Origin: Isoptericola dokdonensis DS-3
GTDB taxonomy: Bacteria; Actinomycetota; Actinomycetes; Actinomycetales; Cellulomonadaceae
Length of the DNA stretch: 64,000 nt
Assembly (NCBI RefSeq): GCF_001636295.1
Contig: NZ_CP014209.1
Span: forward strand, 496,001 to 560,000
Direction of reading: 5' to 3'
Shown: in pieces, positions 34,669 to 43,776 of the stretch
Layout: each line of letters begins with the position of its first letter
How positions within the stretch are numbered: position 1 is the first letter of the stretch
The notes under the pieces: generated by a model
What the model saw: only the letters and a program-made list of their open reading frames with translations
Told to the model about the DNA's origin: nothing
Databases searched by the model: none
Made by a program: the position numbers and the translations under genes

Positions 34669-35720
34669 GCGACGCTACCGGCGTCCTGGCGGCGCCGCTC
34701 GAGCCGCAGGTGCGCGGCCATGAGCTCGCCGGGGTTGGTCTGCGCGGCCATGAGCGACAGCTCGCCGCACAGCACGCTCGCCGCGACGAGGGCGGCGAGC
34801 CGGCGCGCGTTGGCTCCGGGCTCACGGTCCTCACGGCAGCCGAGGCGCACCATGGCGTCCTCGACGACGGGCAGGTCCTTGCCGTTGCCGACGGTCCCCA
34901 CGATGAGGTTCGGCAGCGTGCAGGAGAAGTACAGGTCCTCGCCGCGGGCCTCGGCGTAGGTGATGCCCTGGGAACCCTCGACGATGTTGGCGGCGTCCTG
35001 GCCGGTCGCGAGGTAGAACGCGAGCAGCATGTTCGCGTAGTGCGCGTTCGCGGAGCGCAGGGAGCCCGCGGCGATGCCGCCGACGAGGTTCTTGCGGGTG
35101 TTGAGCTCGACGACGCGCGCGGCGGTGGTGCGCAGCTGCTTGGCGACGAGGTCGGCGGGGATCAGGATCTCCGCGACGACGTTCTTGCCGCGGCCCAGCA
35201 GCCCGTTGACGGCGCTGACCTTCTTGTCGGTGCAGAAGTTGCCCGACACCGAGCCGTACGACAGGCGCGGGTCCGCGGCGAGCAGGTGGTCGAGGATCAG
35301 GTCGGCGGCCTGGGTCACCATGTTGTGCCCGGAGGCGTCGCCGGTGGTGAACTCCAGGCGCAGGTACAGCAGGTTGCCGACGATCTCGTCGCGCACCTCG
35401 ATGAGCTTCGCGAACCGGCTCTGGGTGGACACGAGCCCCTGGAGCTCGCCGATCCGCCCCTGGATGTCGAGGGACGCGGCGTACGCGGTGGCGGCGTCGG
35501 GGGCCACCAGCAGGATGGAGCGCGCCATGCGCTCGTCCACGACGGTGACGGTGATGCCGTCCTCCACGAGGCGCGACACCCGGGCACCGCGGCCGACGGA
35601 CGGCCACAGCGGCGTCTCGTACGTGGCGAGGGGAACCTCGACCTCCCCGGAGACGGCGTTGCCGCGCACGCGGATCGGCCCGACCCAGCGGGTGGGGATC
35701 GGGGTGGCGGTGTCAGGCAT
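34665..35720 (-). CDS. mvaA: Hydroxymethylglutaryl-CoA reductase
   Basis: 351 residues. Reduces HMG-CoA to mevalonate. Motifs ILLVAPDAATAYAASLD, LRLEFTTGDASGHNMVTQAAD (the conserved D-A-M-G-x-N region), SGNFCTDKKVSAVNGLLGRGK with the catalytic Lys, and GTVGNGKDLP are typical. I chose the ATG with GGAG six bases before it (MPDTATPIP). An ATG four codons earlier is also possible. Start overlaps the isomerase stop by eight bases. Confidence 0.94.
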   Translation of the reverse strand: MPDTATPIPTRWVGPIRVRGNAVSGEVEVPLATYETPLWPSVGRGARVSRLVEDGITVTVVDERMARSILLVAPDAATAYAASLDIQGRIGELQGLVSTQSRFAKLIEVRDEIVGNLLYLRLEFTTGDASGHNMVTQAADLILDHLLAADPRLSYGSVSGNFCTDKKVSAVNGLLGRGKNVVAEILIPADLVAKQLRTTAARVVELNTRKNLVGGIAAGSLRSANAHYANMLLAFYLATGQDAANIVEGSQGITYAEARGEDLYFSCTLPNLIVGTVGNGKDLPVVEDAMVRLGCREDREPGANARRLAALVAASVLCGELSLMAAQTNPGELMAAHLRLERRRQDAGSVA

Positions 35721-36927
35721 GCGGTGCTCCATCGTGACGGGCCGTGAGGTCGGGACTGAGGTCGGGTGCGGGCCGGGCCGCCGTGCGCCGCGTGAGGGCG
35801 CCGACGTCGATCCCGCGCAGGGCGGCGAACTCCCGCACGGTACCTCGCACGAGGACGTCGGTGGTCATCAGCTCGGCCGGGGTGCGCGCCCCGAGGAGCC
35901 CGTGCAGGGCCGCGAGGTGCGAGCGCCACACCTCGATCTCCTCGACGAGCCGGGCGGCGGCGCGGTCGGTCGCGGCGGCGTCGCGCGGGGGCTCGCCGTC
36001 GTCGAGCACGACCCGCAGGAAGCGGCCGGCCACTCCGGCGGCGCGGGCGCCGAGCGCGAGGGCGCGCACGACGTCCAGCGGCGTGCGGACGCCCCCGGAG
36101 GCGAGCAGGTGCGGTGCGCCGGCGGGGGCGTCGAGCAGGCACGCCACGGCGGACTGGCCCCAGCCGCGCAGGTAGGCGAGGTCGCGGGTGGGGCGGCGGT
36201 CGTTCTCGATGCCCACGAAGTCGGTGCCGCCGCGACCGCCGACGTCGGCGACGGTGACCCCGAGGCCGGCGAGGCGTGCCAGGGTGCGGCCGCTGAGCCC
36301 GGCCCCGACCTCCTTGACGACGACCGGCACCGGGGAGGCGGCGCAGATCGCGGCGACGTTGCCCGCCCAGGTCTCGAAACGTCGGCTGCCCTCGGGCATG
36401 ACGGTCTCCTGGGCGGCGTTGAGGTGCACCTGCAGCGCGTCGGCCCGCAGCATCTCCACGGCGCGGACGGCGTCGTCGGGGGTGCGGTCGGCGCCGAGGT
36501 TCGCCATGACGAAGCCGTCCGGGTTCTCGTCCCGCACCACCGTGAAGGTGGCGCGTGCCGCGGCGTCGTCGAGCCCGGCGCTGACCGACCCGGTCGCGAC
36601 CGGGATGCCCGTGGCCCGTGCGGCGATGCCGATCGCCCGGTTGACGCGGCCGGTGGCGACGCTGCCGCCGGTCATGCCGTTGACGTACAGCGGCAGCGGC
36701 CAGCGCCACGGGCCGACGGCCGCGGTGAGGTCGACGTGGGCCGGGTCGACGCCGTCGAGCGCGTGGTGCAGCAGCTCGACCTCGTCGAAGTCGTTGCGCG
36801 GTCCGGCACCGGCGGCCAGGGCGGCCTGCTGGCCAGCCGCGAGGCGGACGTGCTCGTCCTTGCGCCCGGCCCGGGCCGGGTCGGGGGACGGACCGGCGGG
36901 ACCGGCCGGCACGGTGGGCTCAGTCAT
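35713..36927 (-). CDS. fni: Isopentenyl-diphosphate isomerase, type 2
   Basis: 404 residues. FMN-dependent type 2 IPP isomerase: RKDEHVRLAAGQ at the start, NDFDEVELLHHALDG, PLYVNGMTGGS, FVMANLGADRTP, LQVHLNAAQETVMPEG (the QxHxNxxQE motif), PVVVKEVGAGLS and ASGGVRTPLDV. It lacks the usual glycine-rich DxGGxGGT only in minor detail (VADVGGRGGTDFVGIEN). Interconverts IPP and DMAPP. The start is MTEPTVP; a GTG two codons upstream is possible. Overlaps the kinase stop. Confidence 0.94.
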   Translation of the reverse strand: MTEPTVPAGPAGPSPDPARAGRKDEHVRLAAGQQAALAAGAGPRNDFDEVELLHHALDGVDPAHVDLTAAVGPWRWPLPLYVNGMTGGSVATGRVNRAIGIAARATGIPVATGSVSAGLDDAAARATFTVVRDENPDGFVMANLGADRTPDDAVRAVEMLRADALQVHLNAAQETVMPEGSRRFETWAGNVAAICAASPVPVVVKEVGAGLSGRTLARLAGLGVTVADVGGRGGTDFVGIENDRRPTRDLAYLRGWGQSAVACLLDAPAGAPHLLASGGVRTPLDVVRALALGARAAGVAGRFLRVVLDDGEPPRDAAATDRAAARLVEEIEVWRSHLAALHGLLGARTPAELMTTDVLVRGTVREFAALRGIDVGALTRRTAARPAPDLSPDLTARHDGAPHA

Positions 36928-38014
36928 CGACACCGCCGGCGTCGGGGTGCACGGAGATCGCCAGGTGACGGATGTCGTGCGCCTCCCAGCCCTGCATGAT
37001 GCGTCCCACGTCCGCGGTGTCCGGGGCGAGCACGATGCCGCAGTCGCCGCCGCCCGCGCCGGACGACTTCCCGGCCGCGCCGGCCGCCTCGGCGACGTCG
37101 GCGAGGGTGCTCAGCCCGTCGGTCTCGATGGCGAGACCGGTGGCGTCCCCGAGGCGGCGGATGACCCCGCGCGCGGAGCGCAGGGCCGCGGCGGCGGCCT
37201 CGTCGTCGCCCGCGTCCAGGGCGGCGGTCAGGGCGTCGACGCAGTCGCGGGACTCCGCCAGGAACACGTCCTGGTCGTAGGCGCCGGCCCGGTGACGGCG
37301 CTGCACCTGGTCCACCAGGCGCTCCGTGGAGGCGGGGCTGCCGGTCCAGCCGACGAGCAGGCGCAGCGACGCGGGCGGGGTCAGCCGGCGCAGGTCCAGA
37401 CCGGCCCAGGCCTCGTCGTCCACGAGCAGGTCGCCCACGGCGACGCCGTCGTCGAGCCGCGCCCGCAGCCGCGCGCGGTCCGGCGCCGAGTAGCGGATCC
37501 AGCCGCCGAACGTGCTCGCCGCCAGGTCACCGCCCGACGCCGTCGGGGCGACGCGCACGGTCGCGAGCAGCGCGAGCTGGAACGCCTGCCGGCGCGTCAG
37601 CCCGAGCCCGTAGAACTCGTCCAGCGCCCGCACCGTCGCGACGGTGACGGCGGCCGACGACCCGAGACCGAACTTGCGCCCCGACGCGTCGTCGAGCTGG
37701 CTGTCGATCCGCAGGTCGAAGAACCGCGGCGCGACACCGCGCTCGGCGCGCAGCCGCTCCACGAGCGTGATGACGGACATCACGTAGTCGTACGGGTGGT
37801 GCTCGACGTCGATCGCGACCCCGTCGCCGTCGCGCCGCCACACCAGCGGCAGCCGTCCGTACTCGGGCGAGTGCACCGTCCCGGCCTCGACGCTCTCGCG
37901 CAGGTGCACGGTCAGGTAGCGGTCCACGGCGACGAGCACGGCGGGCTGACCCGGCTCGACGACGGCGTACTCGCCGGCGACGAACAGCTTGCCGGGCGCG
38001 GAGACGCTGATCAC
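36920..38014 (-). CDS. Phosphomevalonate kinase
   Basis: 364 residues, GTG start overlapping the decarboxylase stop (GTGA). GHMP kinase: APGKLFVAGEYAVVEPGQPAVLVAVDRY at the N terminus, the ATP loop GLGSSAAVTVATVRAL, and GAGGGDCGIVL near the C terminus. YTGSPxxT-like WTGSPASTERLV supports phosphomevalonate over mevalonate as substrate. The operon position between decarboxylase and isomerase is that of the Streptomyces CL190 cluster. Confidence 0.92.
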   Translation of the reverse strand: MISVSAPGKLFVAGEYAVVEPGQPAVLVAVDRYLTVHLRESVEAGTVHSPEYGRLPLVWRRDGDGVAIDVEHHPYDYVMSVITLVERLRAERGVAPRFFDLRIDSQLDDASGRKFGLGSSAAVTVATVRALDEFYGLGLTRRQAFQLALLATVRVAPTASGGDLAASTFGGWIRYSAPDRARLRARLDDGVAVGDLLVDDEAWAGLDLRRLTPPASLRLLVGWTGSPASTERLVDQVQRRHRAGAYDQDVFLAESRDCVDALTAALDAGDDEAAAAALRSARGVIRRLGDATGLAIETDGLSTLADVAEAAGAAGKSSGAGGGDCGIVLAPDTADVGRIMQGWEAHDIRHLAISVHPDAGGVDD

Positions 38015-38991
38015 GAGGCGGCTCCGGCGCGTCCGTCCGTGACCTCGACGCCCGGTCCGGACCCCGCGACCGTGACCTCGCCCGCGAGGCCCGAGCCCCG
38101 CAGGGCGTCGGCGACGGCGTCGCGGTCCTGCGGGCGGCACAGCGCGACCACGTTCGGTCCGGCGTCCGCCGTGGCGTACGCCTCGACGCCCTCGGAGCGC
38201 AGCGCCGCGACCCGGTCGAACAGAGCCACGCTCGCGGGGGCCAGGTAGCGCACCGGCGGGTCGCACGCCTGGATCGACGCGTGCATCCGCAGCGCGGACA
38301 GCTCGGTCAGCTCGCCCATGCGCGTGTAGTCCCCGCGCTCGGCGGCGGCGACCATCTCGTCGAGGGTGGCTCGCGTGGAGGTCACCCAGCCGTCGTAGTA
38401 GGGCGACGTCGCCGCCGTGCGGTTCATCGCCTCCCGGCTGGAGACGGCCTTGGGCCCGCCGTCGACCGTCGCGACGACCATCGCCAGCTCCGGGCTCGCC
38501 ACCGGCTCGGCGTAGGAGGACTCGTCGTCGCCCGCGTGCCACACCGACACCCCGGGCAGGATCGACCGCGCGGCCGAGCCGGATCCGCGCCGGGCCAGGC
38601 GGCTGAGCGACGGCGCGTCGAGCGGCAGGCCGTAGGCGGCGCTCGCGGCCGCCGCGAGGGCGGCGAACCCCGACGCCGACGACGCCAGCCCGGCGCCGGT
38701 CGGCCCCGCGTTGACGGACGTGACCCGGGCCCGGGCGGTGGACCCAGCACGCTCGCGCACCAGGTCGAGGAACGCGACGACCCGGGCGGCGGGCGTCCCG
38801 GTGGCGACGCCGCCGTTCAGCTCGAAGGCGTCCTCGGGGCCGTCGACGAGCTCGACGGTCGTCGTGGTGGGGAACACGTCCAGCGTCAGCGACAGGCTGC
38901 CGGTGGCGGGGAGGTTGAGCGCCGCGTCCTGCTTGCCCCAGTACTTGACCAGGGCGATGTTCGGGTAGGCGCGGGCGGTTGCGGCGGTCAT
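38011..38991 (-). CDS. mvaD: Diphosphomevalonate decarboxylase
   Basis: 326 residues. YPNIALVKYWGKQDAALNLPATGSLSLTLD is the signature start of the family, followed by GLASSASGFAALAAA (ATP loop with catalytic Ser region), GSGSAARSI, and ATADAGPNVVALC with the catalytic Asp. Converts mevalonate diphosphate to IPP with ATP. ATG overlaps the mevalonate kinase stop. Confidence 0.95.
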   Translation of the reverse strand: MTAATARAYPNIALVKYWGKQDAALNLPATGSLSLTLDVFPTTTTVELVDGPEDAFELNGGVATGTPAARVVAFLDLVRERAGSTARARVTSVNAGPTGAGLASSASGFAALAAAASAAYGLPLDAPSLSRLARRGSGSAARSILPGVSVWHAGDDESSYAEPVASPELAMVVATVDGGPKAVSSREAMNRTAATSPYYDGWVTSTRATLDEMVAAAERGDYTRMGELTELSALRMHASIQACDPPVRYLAPASVALFDRVAALRSEGVEAYATADAGPNVVALCRPQDRDAVADALRGSGLAGEVTVAGSGPGVEVTDGRAGAAS

Positions 38992-40022
38992 GCGGTGGGC
39001 GTGCTCCCGGTCGGGCTGGTGGGCTGGTCGGCGGTGGTCGGGCTGAGCGGCGAGGTCCACACGCCGGTGGCCCCGGCGGCGGCGTAGGCGTCTGCGACGG
39101 CTGCGGCGGTCGCCGCGTCGGCGCACAGGGCGACGGCGCAGCCGCCGCGCCCCCCGCCCGTGAGCTTGGCGCCGAGCGCCCCGGCGGCGCGGGCCGCCGC
39201 GGTGAGCCGGTCGAGCTCGGGGCTGGACACGGTCAGGGCGGCCAGGTGGGCGTGCGCCTCGTCCATGGCGGCCCCGACGGCGCCGAGGTCGCCCGCGGCG
39301 AGGGCGTCGCGGCCGACGGCGACCAGCGCGCCGAGGCGGTCGAGCGCGCGTCCCGCCGCGGGGTCGGCGTCACGCAGCGCGCGCACCCCGGCGACGGCCG
39401 CGCGGGTGCCCCCGGCGACGCCGGTGTCGGCGACGACGAGGACGCCGTCGGCGCCCACGGGCAGCAGGCGGGCCTCGCCGCGGTGGAACCAGAGCGGGCC
39501 GTCCGCGACGACGCTGCGGGCGTCGAGACCGCTGGGCGCGCCGTGCGCGACCCGCTCGGAGGTCTGGACGAGCTCGTGCAGGTCGTCAGCCTCGAGGGTG
39601 ACGCCGAGGGCGTCAGCGACCGCGCGCACGACGGCGGCGGCGACGGCGGCGCTGGACCCGAGGCCCCGCTCGTGCGGGACGTCGCTGGTGACGTGCAGCG
39701 CGGCGGTGGCCTCCAGGTCGGCGGCGTCGTCGGGGCGCAGGGCGGTCAGGGTGGTGCGCAGCGCGGTGAGCGTGGGGGCGAGCCGGTCGGGCGCGGCGGC
39801 GAGGGGCCCGGTGTACAGCGACGTGGTGAGGGTCGCGGCGGGGGCGTCGAGACGCACGTCGGCGCGGGCTGCCAGGCGGGGGAGCGGGACGGCGATCGCC
39901 GGCGACCCGTGGACCACGGCGTGCTCGCCGAGCAGGATCGTCTTGCCGTGCGCGACGCCGCTGCCGGACGTGGTGCCCGCGGTCCGGCCGGACCGGTCCG
40001 CGCTGAGCTGCTGGGCGCTCAC
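38988..40022 (-). CDS. mvk: Mevalonate kinase
   Basis: 344 residues, GTG start with GAGAGGGGG in front. GHMP kinase: GVAHGKTILLGEHAVVHGSPAIAVPL, ERGLGSSAAVAAAVVRA, SGLDARSV with the catalytic Asp region, and AKLTGGGRGGCAVAL. First gene of the six-gene mevalonate operon, so the promoter lies in the 254 bases upstream. Confidence 0.95.
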   Translation of the reverse strand: MSAQQLSADRSGRTAGTTSGSGVAHGKTILLGEHAVVHGSPAIAVPLPRLAARADVRLDAPAATLTTSLYTGPLAAAPDRLAPTLTALRTTLTALRPDDAADLEATAALHVTSDVPHERGLGSSAAVAAAVVRAVADALGVTLEADDLHELVQTSERVAHGAPSGLDARSVVADGPLWFHRGEARLLPVGADGVLVVADTGVAGGTRAAVAGVRALRDADPAAGRALDRLGALVAVGRDALAAGDLGAVGAAMDEAHAHLAALTVSSPELDRLTAAARAAGALGAKLTGGGRGGCAVALCADAATAAAVADAYAAAGATGVWTSPLSPTTADQPTSPTGSTPTA

Positions 40023-40174
40023 CGTCCCCCTCTCCTCGTCGTCGTCGCTTGGCGCGCACGGTCGCCGGGTGCGTCCGGGCCGGTGGGCGCGGCGCGTCGG
40101 CGCCTGTCCCGGCATGCGCTCGGACGACGTTACTCGACGCCGGGGCCGTCGAACGACATCCGGGGCGTTCCGTA

Positions 40175-40186
40175 CATCGATCGATG
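40175..40186. promoter_or_regulatory. Palindrome upstream of the mevalonate operon
   Basis: CATCGATCGATG is a perfect 12-bp palindrome, 153 bases before the mevalonate kinase start. It could be an operator or chance. I could not place a confident promoter in this region. Confidence 0.25.
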
Positions 40187-40223
40187 CGAACTCTTCACGT
40201 GCCGACCTCCCGTGGGGGACGGA

Positions 40224-40257
40224 GCAGGGCGCCGCCGGAGGTCCGGCGACGCCCTGC
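40224..40257 (-). terminator. Terminator-like hairpin after the ketosteroid-dehydrogenase-like gene
   Basis: GCAGGGCG...GCCGGA pairs with TCCGGC...CGCCCTGC, 20 bases beyond the stop of the leftward flavoprotein gene and upstream of the mevalonate operon. No clear U-tract. Confidence 0.5.
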
Positions 40258-40276
40258 GCACGGCGGTGGCCGCCGG

Positions 40277-41914
40277 TCACCGCTCCTGTCGTGCCATGTC
40301 GCGGGCCGCGCGCAGGCCGAACACCGAGGCCGGGCCGATGGTGGACCCGGGCCCCGGGTACGTGCGGCCCATGACGGAGGCCGACGCGTTGCCCGCGGCG
40401 TAGAGGCCGGCGATGACGCTGCCGTCCTCGCGCAGCGCCCGGCTCTCGGTGTCGGTGAGGACGCCGCCCTTGGTGCCGAGGTCGCCGACGACGACCTTGT
40501 AGGCGACGAACGGCCCCTTCTCCAGCGGGCCCAGGCACGGGTTGGGGCGAACCGTCGGGTCGCCGTAGTAACGGTCGTAGGCCGAGTCGCCGCGGCCGAA
40601 GTCCTGGTCGCGGCCGCTGCGCGCGAAGCCGTTGAACCGGTCGACGGTGGCGCGGAAGGTGTCCTGCTCGAAGCCGAGTCGCTCGGCGAGACCGGCGAGC
40701 GAGTCGGCCTCCACGGTGATGCCCTGGGCCTTCATGGCCTTGTTGGTGCGGGGGTCCAGCGCGAAGGCGCGCAGGTAGCGACGGGCGAAGCGGCGCTCGA
40801 CGACGAACCAGTAGTCGCCGCCGGCGTCGTGCTCGAGCATGTGGTGGCCGAGGTCGACGTACGACTCGGCCTCGTTGGCGAACCGGCGGCCCTCGGAGTC
40901 GACGATGATCGAGTACGGCAGCGACCGTTCGCCGACGAGGAAGGTCGCCTGCGCGCCCGCGACCGGCTGGATCGACGCTCCCCACCAGGCGTCGTCCATG
41001 AGCTCCAGGTCGGCGCCGACCTCCTCGGCGAGCTCGTGCCCCTGGCCGAGGTTGCCGGGGTTGCCGGCGGGGTTGCCCTCGATGCCGTGGTACTTCAGCC
41101 GCCACGGCGCGTTGTGGTCGAAGCCGCCGGTGGCGATCATGACCCCGCGGCGGGCGTGCACGGCCACGGTGGCGCCCTCGTGCTCGACCTCGACCCCCAC
41201 GACACGGCGGCCCTCGGTGAGCAGCCGCCGGGCGGGGCTCTCCAGCCAGAGCGTGGCCCCGTTCGCGACGAACACCGCGTGGCCGAGCGCGCCGGTGAGC
41301 GCACCGCCGATGCCGATCTTCTTCTGCCCGCTCAGCAGGCCGCCGAGGGTGCGGAAGACGAACCGGGCGCCGCGCACGAACCCGTCGGCCGTCGACCAGG
41401 CGCGCTGGAGCTGCCAGACGTCGTCGGTCATGGCGGGCAGCGGCATGAGGATGCGCTGGGTGGCTGCGAGCCGGCCGAGGCGTCGTGCGTTGAACGGCCT
41501 GACCTCGACGGCCCGTCCGATCTTGCCGCCGGCGAGCTCGGGGTAGTAGTCGGGGTAGTCACGGCCCCTGGCGAAGGTGATGCCGTACTTCTCGGCGGTG
41601 GTCACGTAGTCGGAGACCCCGTCGACGAACGCCTCCTTGCGGGCCGTCGAGGTGCAGCGGCCGACGTCGCCCACGCATCGCTCGAGGTATTCGAGGGCCT
41701 CCTCGCGCGAGTCGCCGACCTGCTCGCGCCGCATGAGCGGGTTGTCCGGCAGCCAGAGCCCGCCCCCGGACATGGCCGAGCTGCCGCCCCACTTGACGGT
41801 GCTCTCCACGACGAGGACGCTGAGGCCCTCGTCGATCGCGCCGAGCGCCGTCGTCAGGCCGGCGGCGCCGGACCCGACGACGACGACGTCGTAGGTGTGG
41901 TCGGGACGCTCCAT
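40277..41914 (-). CDS. FAD-dependent oxidoreductase, 3-ketosteroid-delta1-dehydrogenase-like
   Basis: 545 residues. Dinucleotide-binding VVVVGSGAAGLTTALGAIDEG, then the fumarate-reductase/KstD-type layout: ESTVKWGGSSAMSGGGLWLPDN, MIATGGFDHN, NEAESYVDLGH and the C-terminal YAAGNASASVMGRTYPGPGSTIGPASVFGL. The Tyr-Pro-Gly-Pro-Gly element near the end carries the catalytic Tyr/Gly pair known from Rhodococcus KstD. Real substrate uncertain; no other steroid genes are present. Two palindromic operators lie just upstream. Confidence 0.85.
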   Translation of the reverse strand: MERPDHTYDVVVVGSGAAGLTTALGAIDEGLSVLVVESTVKWGGSSAMSGGGLWLPDNPLMRREQVGDSREEALEYLERCVGDVGRCTSTARKEAFVDGVSDYVTTAEKYGITFARGRDYPDYYPELAGGKIGRAVEVRPFNARRLGRLAATQRILMPLPAMTDDVWQLQRAWSTADGFVRGARFVFRTLGGLLSGQKKIGIGGALTGALGHAVFVANGATLWLESPARRLLTEGRRVVGVEVEHEGATVAVHARRGVMIATGGFDHNAPWRLKYHGIEGNPAGNPGNLGQGHELAEEVGADLELMDDAWWGASIQPVAGAQATFLVGERSLPYSIIVDSEGRRFANEAESYVDLGHHMLEHDAGGDYWFVVERRFARRYLRAFALDPRTNKAMKAQGITVEADSLAGLAERLGFEQDTFRATVDRFNGFARSGRDQDFGRGDSAYDRYYGDPTVRPNPCLGPLEKGPFVAYKVVVGDLGTKGGVLTDTESRALREDGSVIAGLYAAGNASASVMGRTYPGPGSTIGPASVFGLRAARDMARQER

Positions 41915-41934
41915 GGTTCGCTCCTCCTTCGGTA

Positions 41935-41952
41935 CCGGACAGCGATGTCCGG
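41935..41952. promoter_or_regulatory. Palindromic operator CCGGACA-N4-TGTCCGG, copy 1
   Basis: A perfect 7+7 inverted repeat with spacer GCGA, 20 bases upstream of the flavoprotein ATG, so bound protein would block ribosome loading or the promoter. The form is typical of TetR-type sites. Confidence 0.7.
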
Positions 41953-41982
41953 TGGGACGAACCTACACGCCCCGGTGCGGGC

Positions 41983-42000
41983 CCGGACAGGGGTGTCCGG
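41983..42000. promoter_or_regulatory. Palindromic operator CCGGACA-N4-TGTCCGG, copy 2
   Basis: The same arms with spacer GGGG, 48 bases from copy 1 and 99 bases before the divergent DUF4397 gene. No regulator gene adjoins. Confidence 0.7.
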
Positions 42001-42099
42001 ATGATTTTCGATGCAGATGCATCCAACGGGCCGGTCCGTGGCGAACAACCCCGTGACACCACAGCCCCACCGCACGGTGGGCCGACCCAGGAGGTAACG

Positions 42100-42933
42100 A
42101 TGCGCAACCACCGACGTGCGACGACGCTCGGCGTGGCGGTGCTGGCAGCCGCGGCGCTCGCGGCACCCGCCGCGGCCGCTGCTGACGACCCCGCCATGCT
42201 CTCCGTCCTGCACGGCGTGCCGGACACCACCGTGGACGTCTGGGTCGACGGGGAGCTCACCCTCGACGACTTCGAGCCCGGCGACCTGGCCGGACCGCTC
42301 GAGCTGCCCGCGGGCAGCTACTCGGTCGCCATCACCGCGGCCGACGCGGAGGACGACTCCGAGCCGGTCATCGGGCCCGTCGACCTGCCCCTCGAGGGCG
42401 GCATGAACTACACGGCCGCCGCGCACCTCGACGCCGGTGGCGACCCCACCGCGACCCTCTTCACCAACGACACCTCGGCGATCGCCGCCGGTGAGGGTCG
42501 GCTGACCGTCCGACACGTCGCCGCCGCACCCGCCGTCGACGTGCTCGCCGGTGACGACCCCGTCATCGAGGGCCTGGAGAACCCCGACGAGGCCGTCCTC
42601 GACCTGCCGGCCGGTACCGTGCCCGCGGCGGTCGCGGCGGCCGGGACCACCGACCCCGTGATCGGGCCCGCCGACGTGGACGTGGCCGAGGGTGTGAACA
42701 CCATCGTCTACGCCTGGGGCTCGCTGGACGGCGACTCCCTGGCGCTCGCCACCCAGACCGTCGAGGGCATGCACTCCAGCCCGGACGGTGTCGACGCCGG
42801 CACGACCGGCGAGGCGGCCGCGACGAGCATGCCCGTCGTGTGGCTGGTCGTCGGTTCCCTGGCACTCCTCGTGGTCGTCATCGGGATCGGTGGGCTGCGC
42901 ACCGCGGTGGCCGCACGCCGCGACGACGCGTGA
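42100..42933 (+). CDS. DUF4397 domain surface protein
   Basis: 277 residues. Signal peptide MRNHRRATTLGVAVLAAAALAAPAAAAA, two DUF4397 repeats (MLSVLHGVPDTTVDVWVDGE and LTVRHVAAAPAVDVLAGDDP) and a C-terminal hydrophobic helix (VVWLVVGSLALLVVVIGIGG) ending in basic residues. That tail looks like a sorting signal, yet no LPXTG is present; AGTTG lies about 12 residues before the helix. The stop overlaps the sortase GTG, so the protein is probably the sortase's substrate or simply a membrane-anchored wall protein. GGAGG precedes the ATG. Confidence 0.88.
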   Translation: MRNHRRATTLGVAVLAAAALAAPAAAAADDPAMLSVLHGVPDTTVDVWVDGELTLDDFEPGDLAGPLELPAGSYSVAITAADAEDDSEPVIGPVDLPLEGGMNYTAAAHLDAGGDPTATLFTNDTSAIAAGEGRLTVRHVAAAPAVDVLAGDDPVIEGLENPDEAVLDLPAGTVPAAVAAAGTTDPVIGPADVDVAEGVNTIVYAWGSLDGDSLALATQTVEGMHSSPDGVDAGTTGEAAATSMPVVWLVVGSLALLVVVIGIGGLRTAVAARRDDA

Positions 42934-43724
42934 CGACGCACCGCACCGCCGCGGCGGACCGGGCCCGGGGCCCGGTCCGCCGCGGTACCCCGCGCCTCTG
43001 GGCGGTCCTCGTCGGCACGGGGCTGGTCGGCGTCGCGGTCGCGGTCGTGGGTGGTGTCGTCGCCGTGGGCGGCGGCGCCGAGGCCGGCGTCTCGATGCAG
43101 GTCCCGCGCGCCGCGCCGGTCCCGGCGGCCACGACGGCCGAGCCCGTGCCCGACGAGGACGCCCCGCGCGCCGGACGCACCGACGTGCGGGACGACGACC
43201 GGGACGCGGACGGCGGGGACCCCGTCCCCGTGCGCGCCGCCTCCCTGCCGCCCGTGGTGGCCGCCACCCCGCCGGTGCGGGTCGTCGTCGGAGGTCTCGT
43301 CGACGTCCGGGTCCGGCCGGTGGGGGTCGACCCCGACGGTTCGATGGAGCTGCCCTCCTCGGGCGACGTGGCCGGCTGGTACCGGTTCGGTGCCGCCCCC
43401 GGGGACCCCGAGGGCACCGTGGTGATCGCCTCGCACGTGGACACCTCCGACGGCGTGGGGGAGTTCGCGGCGCTCGGCTCGGCCGAGGCCGGACAGGCGG
43501 TGACGGTCCGCGGCGCCAACGGGGAGCGGCACCGGTACCGGGTGACGGACGTGCGGCGCTACGACAAGAGCGACGTCCCCCTGGACGAGCTCTTCGACCG
43601 GACCGCCGACCCCCGGCTCGTGCTCGTCACCTGCGGGGGACGGTGGGACGCACAGGCCGGCAGCTACGAGGACAACCTGGTCGTCAGGGCGGTGCCCGAT
43701 GCTGCAGGCCGTGCGGACCGCTAG
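42930..43724 (+). CDS. Class F sortase
   Basis: 264 residues, GTG start overlapping the DUF4397 stop. One N-terminal membrane helix ([26 protein letters not shown]), an acidic linker, then the sortase barrel: [28 protein letters not shown], the catalytic His in [11 protein letters not shown], the catalytic Cys in RLVLVTCGG, and an Arg in NLVVRAV. Class F sortases are typical of actinobacteria. Its coupling to one DUF4397 protein suggests a dedicated pair. Confidence 0.92.
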   Translation: MTTHRTAAADRARGPVRRGTPRLWAVLVGTGLVGVAVAVVGGVVAVGGGAEAGVSMQVPRAAPVPAATTAEPVPDEDAPRAGRTDVRDDDRDADGGDPVPVRAASLPPVVAATPPVRVVVGGLVDVRVRPVGVDPDGSMELPSSGDVAGWYRFGAAPGDPEGTVVIASHVDTSDGVGEFAALGSAEAGQAVTVRGANGERHRYRVTDVRRYDKSDVPLDELFDRTADPRLVLVTCGGRWDAQAGSYEDNLVVRAVPDAAGRADR

Positions 43725-43776
43725 GTTGTCCCCAGGGTCGCGCCGCAGCGGCCCGCCGGACGACGACGGAGGTGCC

